Shown: piece by piece, positions 1 through 7,467 of the stretch
Numbering within the stretch: the first letter of the stretch is position 1
Layout: each line of letters opens with the position of its first letter
NCBI GenBank assembly: GCA_026989045.1
Contig: JALSJY010000209.1
Coordinates: forward strand, 1 to 11,355
DNA length: 11,355 nt
Direction of reading: 5' to 3'
Source of the DNA: Hyphomicrobiales bacterium
Lineage (GTDB): Bacteria; Pseudomonadota; Alphaproteobacteria; Rhizobiales; Devosiaceae
The notes under the pieces: model-generated
Told to the model about the DNA's origin: nothing
Seen by the model: only the letters and a program-made list of their open reading frames with translations
Database searches by the model: none
Made by a program: the position numbers and the translations under genes

Positions 1-85
1 GCGCGCATTTCTCACTCTATTTTGTCAATAAATTTACAATATATTACGGTTATTATAACAAGTATTTACAAAATTTCATAGCTTT

Positions 86-102
86 TACAATGCCCTATTG
101 TA
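86..102. promoter_or_regulatory. Dyad-symmetric operator candidate upstream of the transporter operon
   Basis: TACAAT, a 5-nt spacer GCCCT, then ATTGTA form a perfect 6+6 inverted repeat about 95 nt before the first start codon of the operon. The surrounding 1-135 stretch is very AT-rich and contains several promoter-like hexamers (TTTACA at 33-38, 65-70 and 84-89; TATAAC at 54-59), none with an ideal partner. The dyad has the size and symmetry of a dimeric regulator site. The Lrp-family protein encoded nearby is one possible binder, but that is inference. Confidence 0.35.
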
Positions 103-180
103 TTTATTTTCAAATATAGCAATAGTGAGTCCTTCATGGAAGGGAGGTTGGCTGTTGCTAATTCCAAGCCATGTCATTTT

Positions 181-190
181 AGGAGGAGGA
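181..190 (+). promoter_or_regulatory. Strong Shine-Dalgarno fixing the start of the binding-protein gene
   Basis: AGGAGGAGGA lies a few nt before ATG 196. It is the strongest ribosome binding site in the window and decides the start. The in-frame ATG at 136 has no comparable site before it and would add 20 residues in front of the Tat signal. A second purine run, GGGAGG at 142-147, has no well-placed start after it. Confidence 0.85.
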
Positions 191-195
191 TTAAA

Positions 196-1542
196 ATGAG
201 TGAAAAGAAAAACGGCGTTACCCGTCGTAAGGTTCTAAAGGGAGCAACGGCAGGCGCTATTACCGCTGGCATTGCGCCATCTATATTTGTAAAGGGCGCT
301 TGGGCGCAAGATTTCCGCAACGACCCTAAAGGTGGCGACGTGGTGCTTGGCTTTAACGTGCCACAAACTGGTCCATATTCTGATGAGGGTGCTGACGAAT
401 TGCGTGCTTATACGCTAGCCGTTAAACATTTAAATGGTGAGGGTGATGGCGGAATGCTAAACACTATGCAGCCATCAAATCTTAAAGGAAACGGTATTCT
501 TGGTCAAAAGGTTACTTATGTAACTGGTGATACACAAACCAAGTCTGATGCTGCTCGTGATAGCGCGCGTCGTATGATTGAGCGTGATGGCGCTTTAATC
601 ATTACTGGTGGTTCATCTTCTGGTGTGGCGGTTGCTGTGCAAGCGCTTTGTCAAGAAATGGGCACAATCTTTATGGCTGGTCTTACCCACTCTAACGATA
701 CAACAGGTAAAGACAAAAAACGCTATGGCTTTAGGCATTTCTTTAACGCCTATATGTCTGGTGCAGCACTCGCTCCTGTGTTGTCAAAAGAATATGGCAA
801 TGATCGTAGAGCATATCACCTAACAGCTGATTATAACTGGGGCTGGACACAACAAGAATCAATCCAAAACGCTACTGAAGCGCTTGGTTGGGAAACTGAA
901 AAAAATGTTCTTACTCCAGTTGGCGCGGGTGACTTTAGCCAATATATCACACCAATTTTAAACTCTGGTGCTGATGTTGTTGTTTTGAACCATTATGGTA
1001 AAGACATGGTGAATTCGCTTACTCAAGCTATTCAGTTTGGCCTTCGTGATCGTCAGGCTAACGGCAAGAATATCGAAATTATTGTGCCATTATTCTCACG
1101 TCTTATGGCGCAGGGTGCTGGTGAAAACATCAAAGGTATCCTTGGCACATCAAACTGGAACTGGTCATTGCAAAATGAAGGCTCAGCAGCCTTTGTTAAA
1201 TCATTTGGTGCTGAATATGGCTTCCCGCCAAGTCAGGCGGCTCACACATGTTATGTGCAGGCTTTGCTTTATGCTGATGCGTGCGAGCGTGCTGGCACTC
1301 TTTATCCGCCTGAAGTTATTAAGGCGCTTGAAGGTCATAAGTTTGATGGCATGGGCAATGGTCCAACTGAGTATCGTGCTGAAGATCACCAGTGTTTCAA
1401 AGATGTTCTAGTTGTGAGGGGCAATGCTAACCCAACTTCACAATTTGATCTTCTTGAAGTTGTGCAAGAAGTTCCTCGTTCTCAGGTTGAGTATGATGCG
1501 AAAATCTTTGGTGGAGAACTCGGGCCATACGAAGTTTCTTAA
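196..1542 (+). CDS. Tat-exported ABC transporter substrate-binding protein (branched-chain amino acid/amide type)
   Basis: The 448-aa periplasmic binding protein captures the substrate for the downstream permease and ATPases. Residues 9-15 read TRRKVLK, a twin-arginine motif. A hydrophobic alanine/glycine-rich stretch and an AWA|Q cleavage site near residue 37 follow, so export of a folded protein by Tat is expected. The mature part resembles the Leu/Ile/Val-binding fold (Peripla_BP_6 type): an early strand 'VVLGFNVPQTGPYSDEG' and a later 'ALIITGGSSSGVAVAVQALCQE' segment. Start 196 is chosen for its Shine-Dalgarno and correct signal placement. An in-frame ATG at 136 is possible but would bury the signal. 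The gene leads an operon with two permeases, two ATPases and an acyl-CoA synthetase, which hints at a carboxylate ligand rather than leucine. Ligand identity cannot be read from the sequence. The family assignment is secure, the substrate is not. Confidence 0.9.
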   Translation: MSEKKNGVTRRKVLKGATAGAITAGIAPSIFVKGAWAQDFRNDPKGGDVVLGFNVPQTGPYSDEGADELRAYTLAVKHLNGEGDGGMLNTMQPSNLKGNGILGQKVTYVTGDTQTKSDAARDSARRMIERDGALIITGGSSSGVAVAVQALCQEMGTIFMAGLTHSNDTTGKDKKRYGFRHFFNAYMSGAALAPVLSKEYGNDRRAYHLTADYNWGWTQQESIQNATEALGWETEKNVLTPVGAGDFSQYITPILNSGADVVVLNHYGKDMVNSLTQAIQFGLRDRQANGKNIEIIVPLFSRLMAQGAGENIKGILGTSNWNWSLQNEGSAAFVKSFGAEYGFPPSQAAHTCYVQALLYADACERAGTLYPPEVIKALEGHKFDGMGNGPTEYRAEDHQCFKDVLVVRGNANPTSQFDLLEVVQEVPRSQVEYDAKIFGGELGPYEVS

Positions 1543-1565
1543 AAGCATACGAAGTGTTTTAAAGG
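1526..1565 (+). repeat. 20-bp imperfect tandem duplication spanning the stop codon
   Basis: Copy 1 (1526-1545) starts CATACGAAGT and holds the last codons and the TAA of the binding-protein gene. Copy 2 (1546-1565) follows directly and matches at 17 of 20 positions. The second copy lies outside the coding region and reproduces the 3' end of the gene including a TAA-like segment. It looks like a replication-slippage duplication that has begun to diverge. Confidence 0.75.
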
Positions 1566-1593
1566 ATTAAGGCTTTAAATTTTACACACATAA

Positions 1594-1625
1594 TATTGGA
1601 GCGGTCATTAACGGTCGCTCCAATA
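1594..1625 (+). promoter_or_regulatory. Intercistronic hairpin between binding-protein and permease genes
   Basis: TATTGGAGCG (1594-1603) pairs perfectly with CGCTCCAATA (1616-1625) around a 12-nt loop. There is no T-tract after the stem, so it is not a classic intrinsic terminator. In binding-protein-dependent transport operons such hairpins commonly protect the upstream message or partly reduce read-through, which raises binding protein above the membrane components. That role here is inferred from position. Confidence 0.65.
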
Positions 1626-1656
1626 ATCTGATAATTTATCTCGAGGGGGGATTTTT

Positions 1657-2685
1657 ATGGATGCGTTTTTTCTACAGGTTTTAAACGGTCTTGATAAGGG
1701 TGGAGCTTATGCGCTGATCGCCTTGGGGTTGACCCTTGTTTTTGGTACTTTGGGCGTTGTTAACTTTGCCCATGGTGCGCTTTTCATGATTGGCGCATTT
1801 TGCGCTGTTACTTTTAGAAAAATCATTACATTACAACAAGTTGCCTTAAGTGAGACGGAGCTTAGCCCTTGGGGAACGCCGCTAGAAATTCACACTCCTT
1901 ATGCACAAATGTGGTTTGGTGATTTTGGCAAGGTGTTAATTGATTACTCGGTGCCTTTTTCCTTATTGCTGGCAATTCCTGTTATGTTATTCATTGGCAT
2001 TGCTATGGAGCGTGGTTTAATTAAACATTTTTATAAACGCCCGCACGCTGAGCAAATATTGGTTACATTTGGTTTGGCTATTGTTTTGCAAGAAATTGTT
2101 AAAACATTTTTTGGAGCAAATCCAAACCCACAACCAATTCCACAAGCATTTCAAGGAGCTGCTGACTTAGGAGTGTTAGTTGGCATGGCTCAACACACAA
2201 TAACCTATCCTATATGGCGTTTAGTTTATCTGCTATTTTCACTTGGGGTAATTGCAGCAGTTTTTGCATTTTTAAGATTTACTACTTTTGGACTGGTAGT
2301 TCGAGCTGGCATGAATGATAGAGAAACTGTTTCTATGCTGGGTATAAATATCGACAAACGCTTTACTATAATGTTTGGCATAGCGGCAATTGTTGCTGGC
2401 CTTGCTGGCGTTATGTACACCCCGATTTTACCACCAGACTATACGCTTGGCATGGATTTTCTAGTTCTATCCTTCATCGTTGTGGTGGTTGGTGGCATGG
2501 GCTCATTGCCAGGTGCAGTATTGGCTGGCTTCACACTTGGGGTGGTTCAATCTCTTGCTTCAATGACTGTGGTTAAAGATATTATCCCCGGTATTGACCA
2601 GATCATCATCTACCTTGTTGCTGTGATTATTTTATTAGTGCGTCCTCGCGGTTTGTTTGGCAAGCGCGGCGTGATGGAGAATTAA
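1657..2685 (+). CDS. livH: ABC transporter permease, LivH family
   Basis: This 342-aa inner-membrane permease is one half of the translocation channel. It shows the BPD_transp_2 pattern: an N-terminal helix with the family-typical segment 'GGAYALIALGLTLVFGTLGV', then 'VNFAHGALFMIGAF', a cytoplasmic-coupling region 'RPHAEQILVTFGLAIVLQE', and late helices with 'VVGGMGSLPGAVLAG'. It ends with the LivH-like tail 'LLVRPRGLFG'. It is somewhat longer than the roughly 300-aa LivH norm. The extra length is a hydrophilic stretch around residues 55-95 between early membrane helices, probably a periplasmic loop. The GA-rich Shine-Dalgarno at 1643-1651 precedes ATG 1657. The symbol is used at family level; the substrate is unlikely to be branched-chain amino acids given the synthetase in the operon. 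Confidence 0.92.
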   Translation: MDAFFLQVLNGLDKGGAYALIALGLTLVFGTLGVVNFAHGALFMIGAFCAVTFRKIITLQQVALSETELSPWGTPLEIHTPYAQMWFGDFGKVLIDYSVPFSLLLAIPVMLFIGIAMERGLIKHFYKRPHAEQILVTFGLAIVLQEIVKTFFGANPNPQPIPQAFQGAADLGVLVGMAQHTITYPIWRLVYLLFSLGVIAAVFAFLRFTTFGLVVRAGMNDRETVSMLGINIDKRFTIMFGIAAIVAGLAGVMYTPILPPDYTLGMDFLVLSFIVVVVGGMGSLPGAVLAGFTLGVVQSLASMTVVKDIIPGIDQIIIYLVAVIILLVRPRGLFGKRGVMEN

Positions 2686-2686
2686 T

Positions 2687-3847
2687 ATGTTTAATATTTC
2701 AAAAAAAGATGCCATTACCTTTTTGCTATTTTCGATTGTAGTTCTCACTATGCCAATATGGCTTGCCCCACTTGGAGCGTCATATCCTGGCCTATTACAA
2801 AAATTTGCAATTTATGCACTGCTTGCAGTTGGCTATAATATATTATTTGGCCTTACTGGCTATCTCAGCTTTGGCCATGCAGCTTTTTTAGGTGTCGGCT
2901 CTTATGCAGCGGTTTGGTCATTTAAACTATTATCAATGAACCCAGTTTTGGCATTAGTTTTTGCTATGGTTTTCTCTGGTATATTTGCTTTAGCTATCGG
3001 CTTTGTTTCACTAAGACGCTCAGGGATTTACTTCTCAATTCTTACCCTTGCCTTTGCGCAAATGTCTTATAAATTAGCCTATTCGGTGCTAAGTCCAATA
3101 ACTCATGGTGAAAATGGTTTGCAGCTTACTTTGCAAGATCCCCGCGCAATTGATCTAATGTTTATTGAGCGTGGTAGTTCTTTGCCAGTTTCTAGCTTTT
3201 TTGGCATACCAATGAATGGTTATGCTGGATTTTATTTCTGCGCAATTATATTATTGATTGGGTTTTTTATCGCTCAAAAAATTACATCATCACCTTTCGG
3301 TATGATGCTTAAGGGCATAAAATCTAACGAAGACCGTATGAATTACACTGGCTTTAATACCAAGCCATATATGCTCACTGCTTTCGTTATTTCAGGAATG
3401 TATGCTGGTATTGCCGGCGGATTGCTTTCAATCACCGATCCACTTGCAGGTGCTGAGCGTATGCAATGGACTGCATCTGGTGAGTTGGTTCTAATGACAA
3501 TACTTGGTGGAGTTGGCACTTTAGTTGGCCCAGTGATTGGCGCTTGGATTATTAAATATTTTGAAAATATTTTCTCAGCTTGGAATGAAAGCGTTCTACA
3601 TGGCTTTTTCTCCTTCTTACCTGATAATATTGAGAGCTTTGTCGTGTTGATTTCATCTAAATTTGTTGGTGAGGGCTGGCATTTAACACTTGGTCTAATG
3701 TTTGTTTTAGTGGTTGTTTTCCTTCCCGGTGGTATTATGGAGGGCGTGAGGCGCATCTCCGCTATGTTTAAGAAAAATAATGATGCTGAAAAAGAAGTGA
3801 TTGACCCAGATAACATTCCTAAATCAACTTCAGGCAAAGGAGAATAG
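2687..3847 (+). CDS. livM: ABC transporter permease, LivM family
   Basis: This 386-aa polytopic membrane protein should pair with the LivH-type subunit. Diagnostic segments are 'YALLAVGYNILFGLTGYLSFGHAAFLGVGSYA' read across residues 43-75, the coupling region 'SPFGMMLKGIKSNEDRMNYTGFNTKPYMLTAFVISG', and 'GGVGTLVGPVIGAW', all typical of LivM. The C-terminus is a charged soluble tail of about 35 residues after the last helix ('FLPGGIMEGVRR'). The gene starts 1 nt after the livH stop, with GGAGA at 2676-2680 as its ribosome binding site inside livH. This implies translational coupling. The family symbol does not imply leucine/isoleucine/valine as substrate. Confidence 0.92.
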   Translation: MFNISKKDAITFLLFSIVVLTMPIWLAPLGASYPGLLQKFAIYALLAVGYNILFGLTGYLSFGHAAFLGVGSYAAVWSFKLLSMNPVLALVFAMVFSGIFALAIGFVSLRRSGIYFSILTLAFAQMSYKLAYSVLSPITHGENGLQLTLQDPRAIDLMFIERGSSLPVSSFFGIPMNGYAGFYFCAIILLIGFFIAQKITSSPFGMMLKGIKSNEDRMNYTGFNTKPYMLTAFVISGMYAGIAGGLLSITDPLAGAERMQWTASGELVLMTILGGVGTLVGPVIGAWIIKYFENIFSAWNESVLHGFFSFLPDNIESFVVLISSKFVGEGWHLTLGLMFVLVVVFLPGGIMEGVRRISAMFKKNNDAEKEVIDPDNIPKSTSGKGE

Positions 3848-3849
3848 TC

Positions 3850-4623
3850 ATGGTAAAAGCCGTAAATAACACCGTTCTCCACGTAGCAGATGTTCATAAA
3901 ACCTTTGGGGGGTTACACGCTTTAGCTGATGTTGATTTGGCGATTGAAGAAGGTAAAACACATGCCATAATCGGGCCGAATGGAGCTGGTAAATCTACCC
4001 TGTTAAACGTAATTGTTGGAAAACTTGCCCCAACTAGAGGCACGGTTGTGCTTGATGGCGAAGTGCTGACAGGTAAGTCACCTTATGAGATAAATCAAAT
4101 GGGTGTTGCCCGCGTATTTCAGACACCTGAAATATTTCCTGAATTATCTGTTTTTGATAATGTTATGGCTCCAGCTTTTGCAAAAAGAGATGGCTCGTTC
4201 AAAATGAACATGTTCAAATCAATTGAAAGTGAAAAAGCCATTGCTGATGCGGCTGAGGAAATCATTGTCGATTTTGGTCTTGATGCAATGATAAACACTC
4301 ATGCGGGGGCATTATCGCGCGGGCATAAACGCCGACTTGAACTTGCAATGTGCCTTATTCAAAAGCCAAGGATTCTATTGCTTGATGAGCCAACCGCTGG
4401 CATGTCTCGTCATGATACGAATACAACTATTGAATTGCTTAAAAAAATTAAATTAAGCGGCATGACAAAAGTAATTATTGAGCATGATATGCATGTGGTT
4501 TTTTCTTTAGCAGATAAAGTTTCTGTTTTAGCACAGGGGCGAATAATTGCTGAGGGCACATCAGATGAAGTGCGCGCCAACCCTAAAGTTCAAGAAGCCT
4601 ATTTAGGAGAAGCACAAGAATGA
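3850..4623 (+). CDS. livG: ABC transporter ATP-binding protein, LivG family
   Basis: This 257-aa cytoplasmic ATPase powers transport as a heterodimer with the next gene product. Walker A is GPNGAGKST at residues 42-50. Walker B is in 'ILLLDEPTAGM' and the switch histidine is in 'VIIEHDMHVV'. The insertion after Walker A and the 'VARVFQTPEIFPELSVFDNVM' Q-loop region are LivG-like. The ABC signature is LSRGHKRRLE, where LivG proteins more usually have LSxGQxRRLE. The conserved Ser and Gly are kept, so ATPase activity is expected. AAAGGAG at 3836-3842 sits at good distance from ATG 3850, and the gene begins 2 nt after livM. Confidence 0.93.
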   Translation: MVKAVNNTVLHVADVHKTFGGLHALADVDLAIEEGKTHAIIGPNGAGKSTLLNVIVGKLAPTRGTVVLDGEVLTGKSPYEINQMGVARVFQTPEIFPELSVFDNVMAPAFAKRDGSFKMNMFKSIESEKAIADAAEEIIVDFGLDAMINTHAGALSRGHKRRLELAMCLIQKPRILLLDEPTAGMSRHDTNTTIELLKKIKLSGMTKVIIEHDMHVVFSLADKVSVLAQGRIIAEGTSDEVRANPKVQEAYLGEAQE

Positions 4624-5366
4624 GTGAAAAAGAAACAAAATCTGAACCAACTAATGACAAAAGGCCATATTTCTCAATTGAAAATGTGCATTCCTATTAT
4701 GGTGAAAGCTATATTGTTCAAGGGGTTTCCTTTGATATTAAAGAGGGAGAGATTCTAGCTCTTTTAGGTCGTAATGGCGCAGGTAAAACTTCTACCTTAA
4801 GATCCATTGCACGCACTGATGATCCAGAAGTAAAGTCTGGTGAAATCTGGCTAAATGGCGTGGCCTTGCATGAACTTAAAACTCACGAGGCTGCTCTTAG
4901 TGGCGTGCAATTGGTGCAAGAAAGTAGGAATATAATTCAAGGTTTAACGGTTGAAGAAAACCTTGCCCTTGCGCAAGTTGCCCCTGGTCATGGCTGGTCA
5001 CTTGAAGAAGTTTATGATCATTTTCCAAGACTTGGTGAGCGACGCAAACAAGAGGGAACAACCCTTTCTGGCGGTGAGCAGCAAATGCTAGCGGTGGCGC
5101 GCGCTCTTTCTCGTGATGTAAAATTATTATTACTTGATGAACCTTATGAAGGTTTAGCGCCTGTAATTGTGCAGGAAATTGAGAAAATTTTACTTTCTAT
5201 TAAAAAACTAGGTATCACCACTATTATTGTTGAGCAAAATGCCGTTGCAGCGTTGCGCCTTTCTGATCGTGCGGCAATTCTTGACACTGGTGAAATTGTT
5301 TTTACTGGCACTGCACAAGAAGTGTTGGATAATGAAGACTTAAGGCATGAATATTTAGCAATTTAA
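4620..5366 (+). CDS. livF: ABC transporter ATP-binding protein, LivF family
   Basis: This 248-aa ATPase is the second nucleotide-binding subunit. Walker A is GRNGAGKTS, the signature is LSGGEQQMLAVARAL, and Walker B is in 'LLLLDEPYEGLAP'. The switch position reads 'IIVEQNAVAAL', with Gln in place of His, as is normal for LivF. Its ATGA overlaps the livG stop by 4 nt, so translation is coupled. AGGAGA at 4605-4610 is the ribosome binding site. The residue run 'VQLVQESRNIIQGLTVEENL' covers the Q-loop. The N-terminus carries about 15 extra polar residues before the first strand. Confidence 0.93.
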   Translation: MSEKETKSEPTNDKRPYFSIENVHSYYGESYIVQGVSFDIKEGEILALLGRNGAGKTSTLRSIARTDDPEVKSGEIWLNGVALHELKTHEAALSGVQLVQESRNIIQGLTVEENLALAQVAPGHGWSLEEVYDHFPRLGERRKQEGTTLSGGEQQMLAVARALSRDVKLLLLDEPYEGLAPVIVQEIEKILLSIKKLGITTIIVEQNAVAALRLSDRAAILDTGEIVFTGTAQEVLDNEDLRHEYLAI

Positions 5367-5375
5367 GGAAATTTC

Positions 5376-7307
5376 ATGAGTGATAAACTCTATAAAGTTC
5401 CACAGGAATGGTTACAAAATGCTTATATTGACACAGATCAATATAAGCATATGTATGCTCAATCACTAAATAGTCCTGATGAATTTTGGGCCGAGCAAGC
5501 TTGTCGAGTTGAGTGGGTAAAAAAACCAACTATTATAAAAAATGCCTCATTTGACCCAGTGGATATTAAATGGTTTGAGGACGGCATTCTAAACGTCACT
5601 ACAAGTTGCATCGACAGACATTTAAAAAATCGCGCTGATCAAATAGCATTGATTTGGGAGCCAGATGAAATTAACGAAGAAAACCGCATTTTCACATATA
5701 AACAATTACATGATGAAGTTTGTCGCTTTGCCAATATATTAAAAAATCTTGGCGTAAAAAAAGGCGATAATGTCACCATATATTTACCCATGATACCAGA
5801 GGCGGCATTTGCTATGCTAGCTTGCGCGCGTATTGGCGCAGTGCATTCAGTAGTATTTGCAGGATTTTCTCCTGATAGTTTAGCTTCGCGTATAAATGAT
5901 TGTAACTCCACAATAATAATCACCGCCGATGAAGGAAGACGCGGCGGCAAACGCGTTGCCCTAAAGAAGAATGTCGATGATTGTATAAAATCTGCACCTG
6001 GAGTAAAAAATGTTTTGGTAGTAAAACATAGCGGTGCTGATATTGATTGGTTTGAAGAGCGTGATGTCTGGTTTCATGAGGAAATAAAAAAAGTCTCAAG
6101 CGAATGCGCGCCAGAGCCGATGGGAGCAGAAGAGCCGCTATTTATTCTTTATACATCTGGCTCAACTGGATTGCCAAAAGGAGTGGTGCATAGCTCGGGT
6201 GGATATCTCACCTATATCAGCTTAGCATTTGAGGTGATTTTTGATTATAAAGAGGGTGATATTTATTGGTGCGGAGCGGATTTGGGCTGGATTACTGGAC
6301 ATTCATTTAGCCTTTATGCTCCATTGTCAAATGGCGCAACCACTGTGATGTTTGAAGGCGTACCAAATTATCCTGACCCCTCTCGTTTTTGGCAAATAAT
6401 TGACAAATATCAGGTCAATCAATTTTTTACTGCTCCAACTGCAATCCGTGCCTTAATGGGAGCGGGAGATGAATATGTCAACAAAACTGATCGCTCAAGC
6501 TTAAAACTTTTAGCAACTGCTGGCGAACCAATAAACCCAGAAGCATGGGAGTGGTATTATCATAAAGTGGGTAATGGGAATTGCCAAGTGATTGATAATT
6601 ATTGGCAAACAGAAACTGGTGGTATGCTACTTACCCCCCTACCTGGTGCAACAGACCTTAAACCTGGCTCGGCAACATTTCCATTTTTTGGCATTGATTT
6701 ACAATTGGTTGATAATGATGGCAATATACTTGAGGGAGAGGCATCGGGCAATTTATGTATTCTTTCATCATGGCCAGCTCAAGCTCGAACGATTTATCAT
6801 GATCACCAGAGATTTGTGGATACTTATTTTACTACATATAAAGGCAAATATTTTACCTCCGATGGCTGCAAACGAGATGAAGACGGATATTATTGGATTA
6901 CGGGTAGAGTTGATGACGTACTGAATGTTGCGGGACATAGAATGGGAACTGCAGAAATAGAAAGTGCCCTTGTGGCGCATGAAGATGTTTTTGAAGCAGC
7001 GGTGGTTGGTTTTCCTCATGATATAAAAGGTCAGGGCATTTATGTATATGTTTCTTTGATGCCAAATATTAACGCCAATGAGGAATTAAGAAAACAATTG
7101 ATTCGCTGGGTACGCAAAGAAATTGGGCCAATTGCAACGCCAGACTTTATTCATTTTACTCCTGAACTGCCAAAAACAAGGTCTGGAAAAATAATGCGCA
7201 GAATTTTGCGTAAAATTGCAGAAAATGACTTCACAAACCTAGGAGATATCTCTACACTGGCAGATCAAAGCATTGTTGAAAAACTAATCAATAATCGCCA
7301 ACGATAA
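5376..7307 (+). CDS. acs: Acetyl-CoA synthetase-like short-chain acyl-CoA synthetase (AMP-forming)
   Basis: This 643-aa cytoplasmic enzyme activates a short carboxylate with ATP and CoA to acyl-CoA, AMP and PPi. It is full length for Acs (about 650). Visible are the N-terminal ACAS_N region, the P-loop YTSGSTGLPKG (259-269), the A8 hinge 'GRVDDVLNVAGHRMGTAEIE', and PKTRSGKIMRR with K605 at the site of the regulatory acetylated lysine. Numbering runs 4 below Salmonella Acs. The acetate-pocket positions there (V310, T311, V386, W414) are here I306, T307, A382 and W410. The adenine-binding segment reads DNYWQT (407-412) where Acs has DTWWQT. Ala at the V386 position and DNYWQT recall propionyl-CoA synthetase, so propionate or a relative may be used. 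The rest, including 'ETGGMLLTPLPGATDLKPGS', is Acs-like. It starts 9 nt after livF, with AAGGAA overlapping the livF stop codon. Confidence 0.9.
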   Translation: MSDKLYKVPQEWLQNAYIDTDQYKHMYAQSLNSPDEFWAEQACRVEWVKKPTIIKNASFDPVDIKWFEDGILNVTTSCIDRHLKNRADQIALIWEPDEINEENRIFTYKQLHDEVCRFANILKNLGVKKGDNVTIYLPMIPEAAFAMLACARIGAVHSVVFAGFSPDSLASRINDCNSTIIITADEGRRGGKRVALKKNVDDCIKSAPGVKNVLVVKHSGADIDWFEERDVWFHEEIKKVSSECAPEPMGAEEPLFILYTSGSTGLPKGVVHSSGGYLTYISLAFEVIFDYKEGDIYWCGADLGWITGHSFSLYAPLSNGATTVMFEGVPNYPDPSRFWQIIDKYQVNQFFTAPTAIRALMGAGDEYVNKTDRSSLKLLATAGEPINPEAWEWYYHKVGNGNCQVIDNYWQTETGGMLLTPLPGATDLKPGSATFPFFGIDLQLVDNDGNILEGEASGNLCILSSWPAQARTIYHDHQRFVDTYFTTYKGKYFTSDGCKRDEDGYYWITGRVDDVLNVAGHRMGTAEIESALVAHEDVFEAAVVGFPHDIKGQGIYVYVSLMPNINANEELRKQLIRWVRKEIGPIATPDFIHFTPELPKTRSGKIMRRILRKIAENDFTNLGDISTLADQSIVEKLINNRQR

Positions 7308-7314
7308 AACGAAT

Positions 7315-7408
7315 AGAATGTGGCCATTTGCGTCCTCGGCCACATTCTTCAGAGGAAGAATGTCAGGTGTTTTTAACACCGTTATTCCCAGGCACTCTTC
7401 CTCGCCTA
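7315..7408 (+). ncRNA. Two-hairpin structured element, copy A
   Basis: Hairpin 1 has an 11-bp stem (7315-7325 with 7338-7348) and loop ATTTGCGTCCTC. Hairpin 2 has an outer stem (7352-7362 with 7393-7403) with one A-C mismatch, an inner stem GGTGTT/AACACC (7366-7371 with 7375-7380), and a one-sided internal loop GTTATTCCCAGG at 7381-7392. The tail is CGCCTA at 7403-7408. It begins 8 nt after the stop of the synthetase gene, so it would sit in the 3' UTR of the transport operon. It has no own promoter that I can see and might be released by processing. The + strand is chosen to match copies B and C. Function unknown; a non-transcribed palindromic repeat is the alternative. Confidence 0.6.
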
Positions 7409-7456
7409 AACTCCTTTGTTCGCCTAGATTATCTTGCTCGCCTGAACTACTTCTTG
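7401..7456 (+). repeat. Three tandem 18-nt units with CGCCTA/G cores
   Basis: CGCCTA, CGCCTA and CGCCTG start at 7403, 7421 and 7439, exactly 18 nt apart. The flanks are partly shared too: each unit reads approximately yTCGCCTrrAyTnCnTTG. The first unit is the 3' tail of structured element copy A; the other two extend it toward the lrp-family gene end. Copies B and C have only the single tail unit. Confidence 0.7.
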
Positions 7457-7467
7457 CTATCGATGCT

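Noticed and set aside
136..195. Upstream ATG giving a 20-residue extension of the binding protein
   Set aside because: It would place a non-signal segment before the Tat motif, and the very strong ribosome binding site is at 181-190, next to ATG 196.
3343..3897. Antisense 184-codon open frame opposite livM/livG
   Set aside because: It lies wholly opposite well-supported permease and ATPase coding sequence and has no family-like features.
5639..5950. Antisense open frame inside the synthetase gene
   Set aside because: It is a by-product of the codon pattern of the real gene; no domain or ribosome binding site.
7315..7348. Hairpin 1 of copy A as a rho-independent terminator for the operon
   Set aside because: The strong stem is not followed by a T-run, and the sequence continues into a second conserved hairpin.
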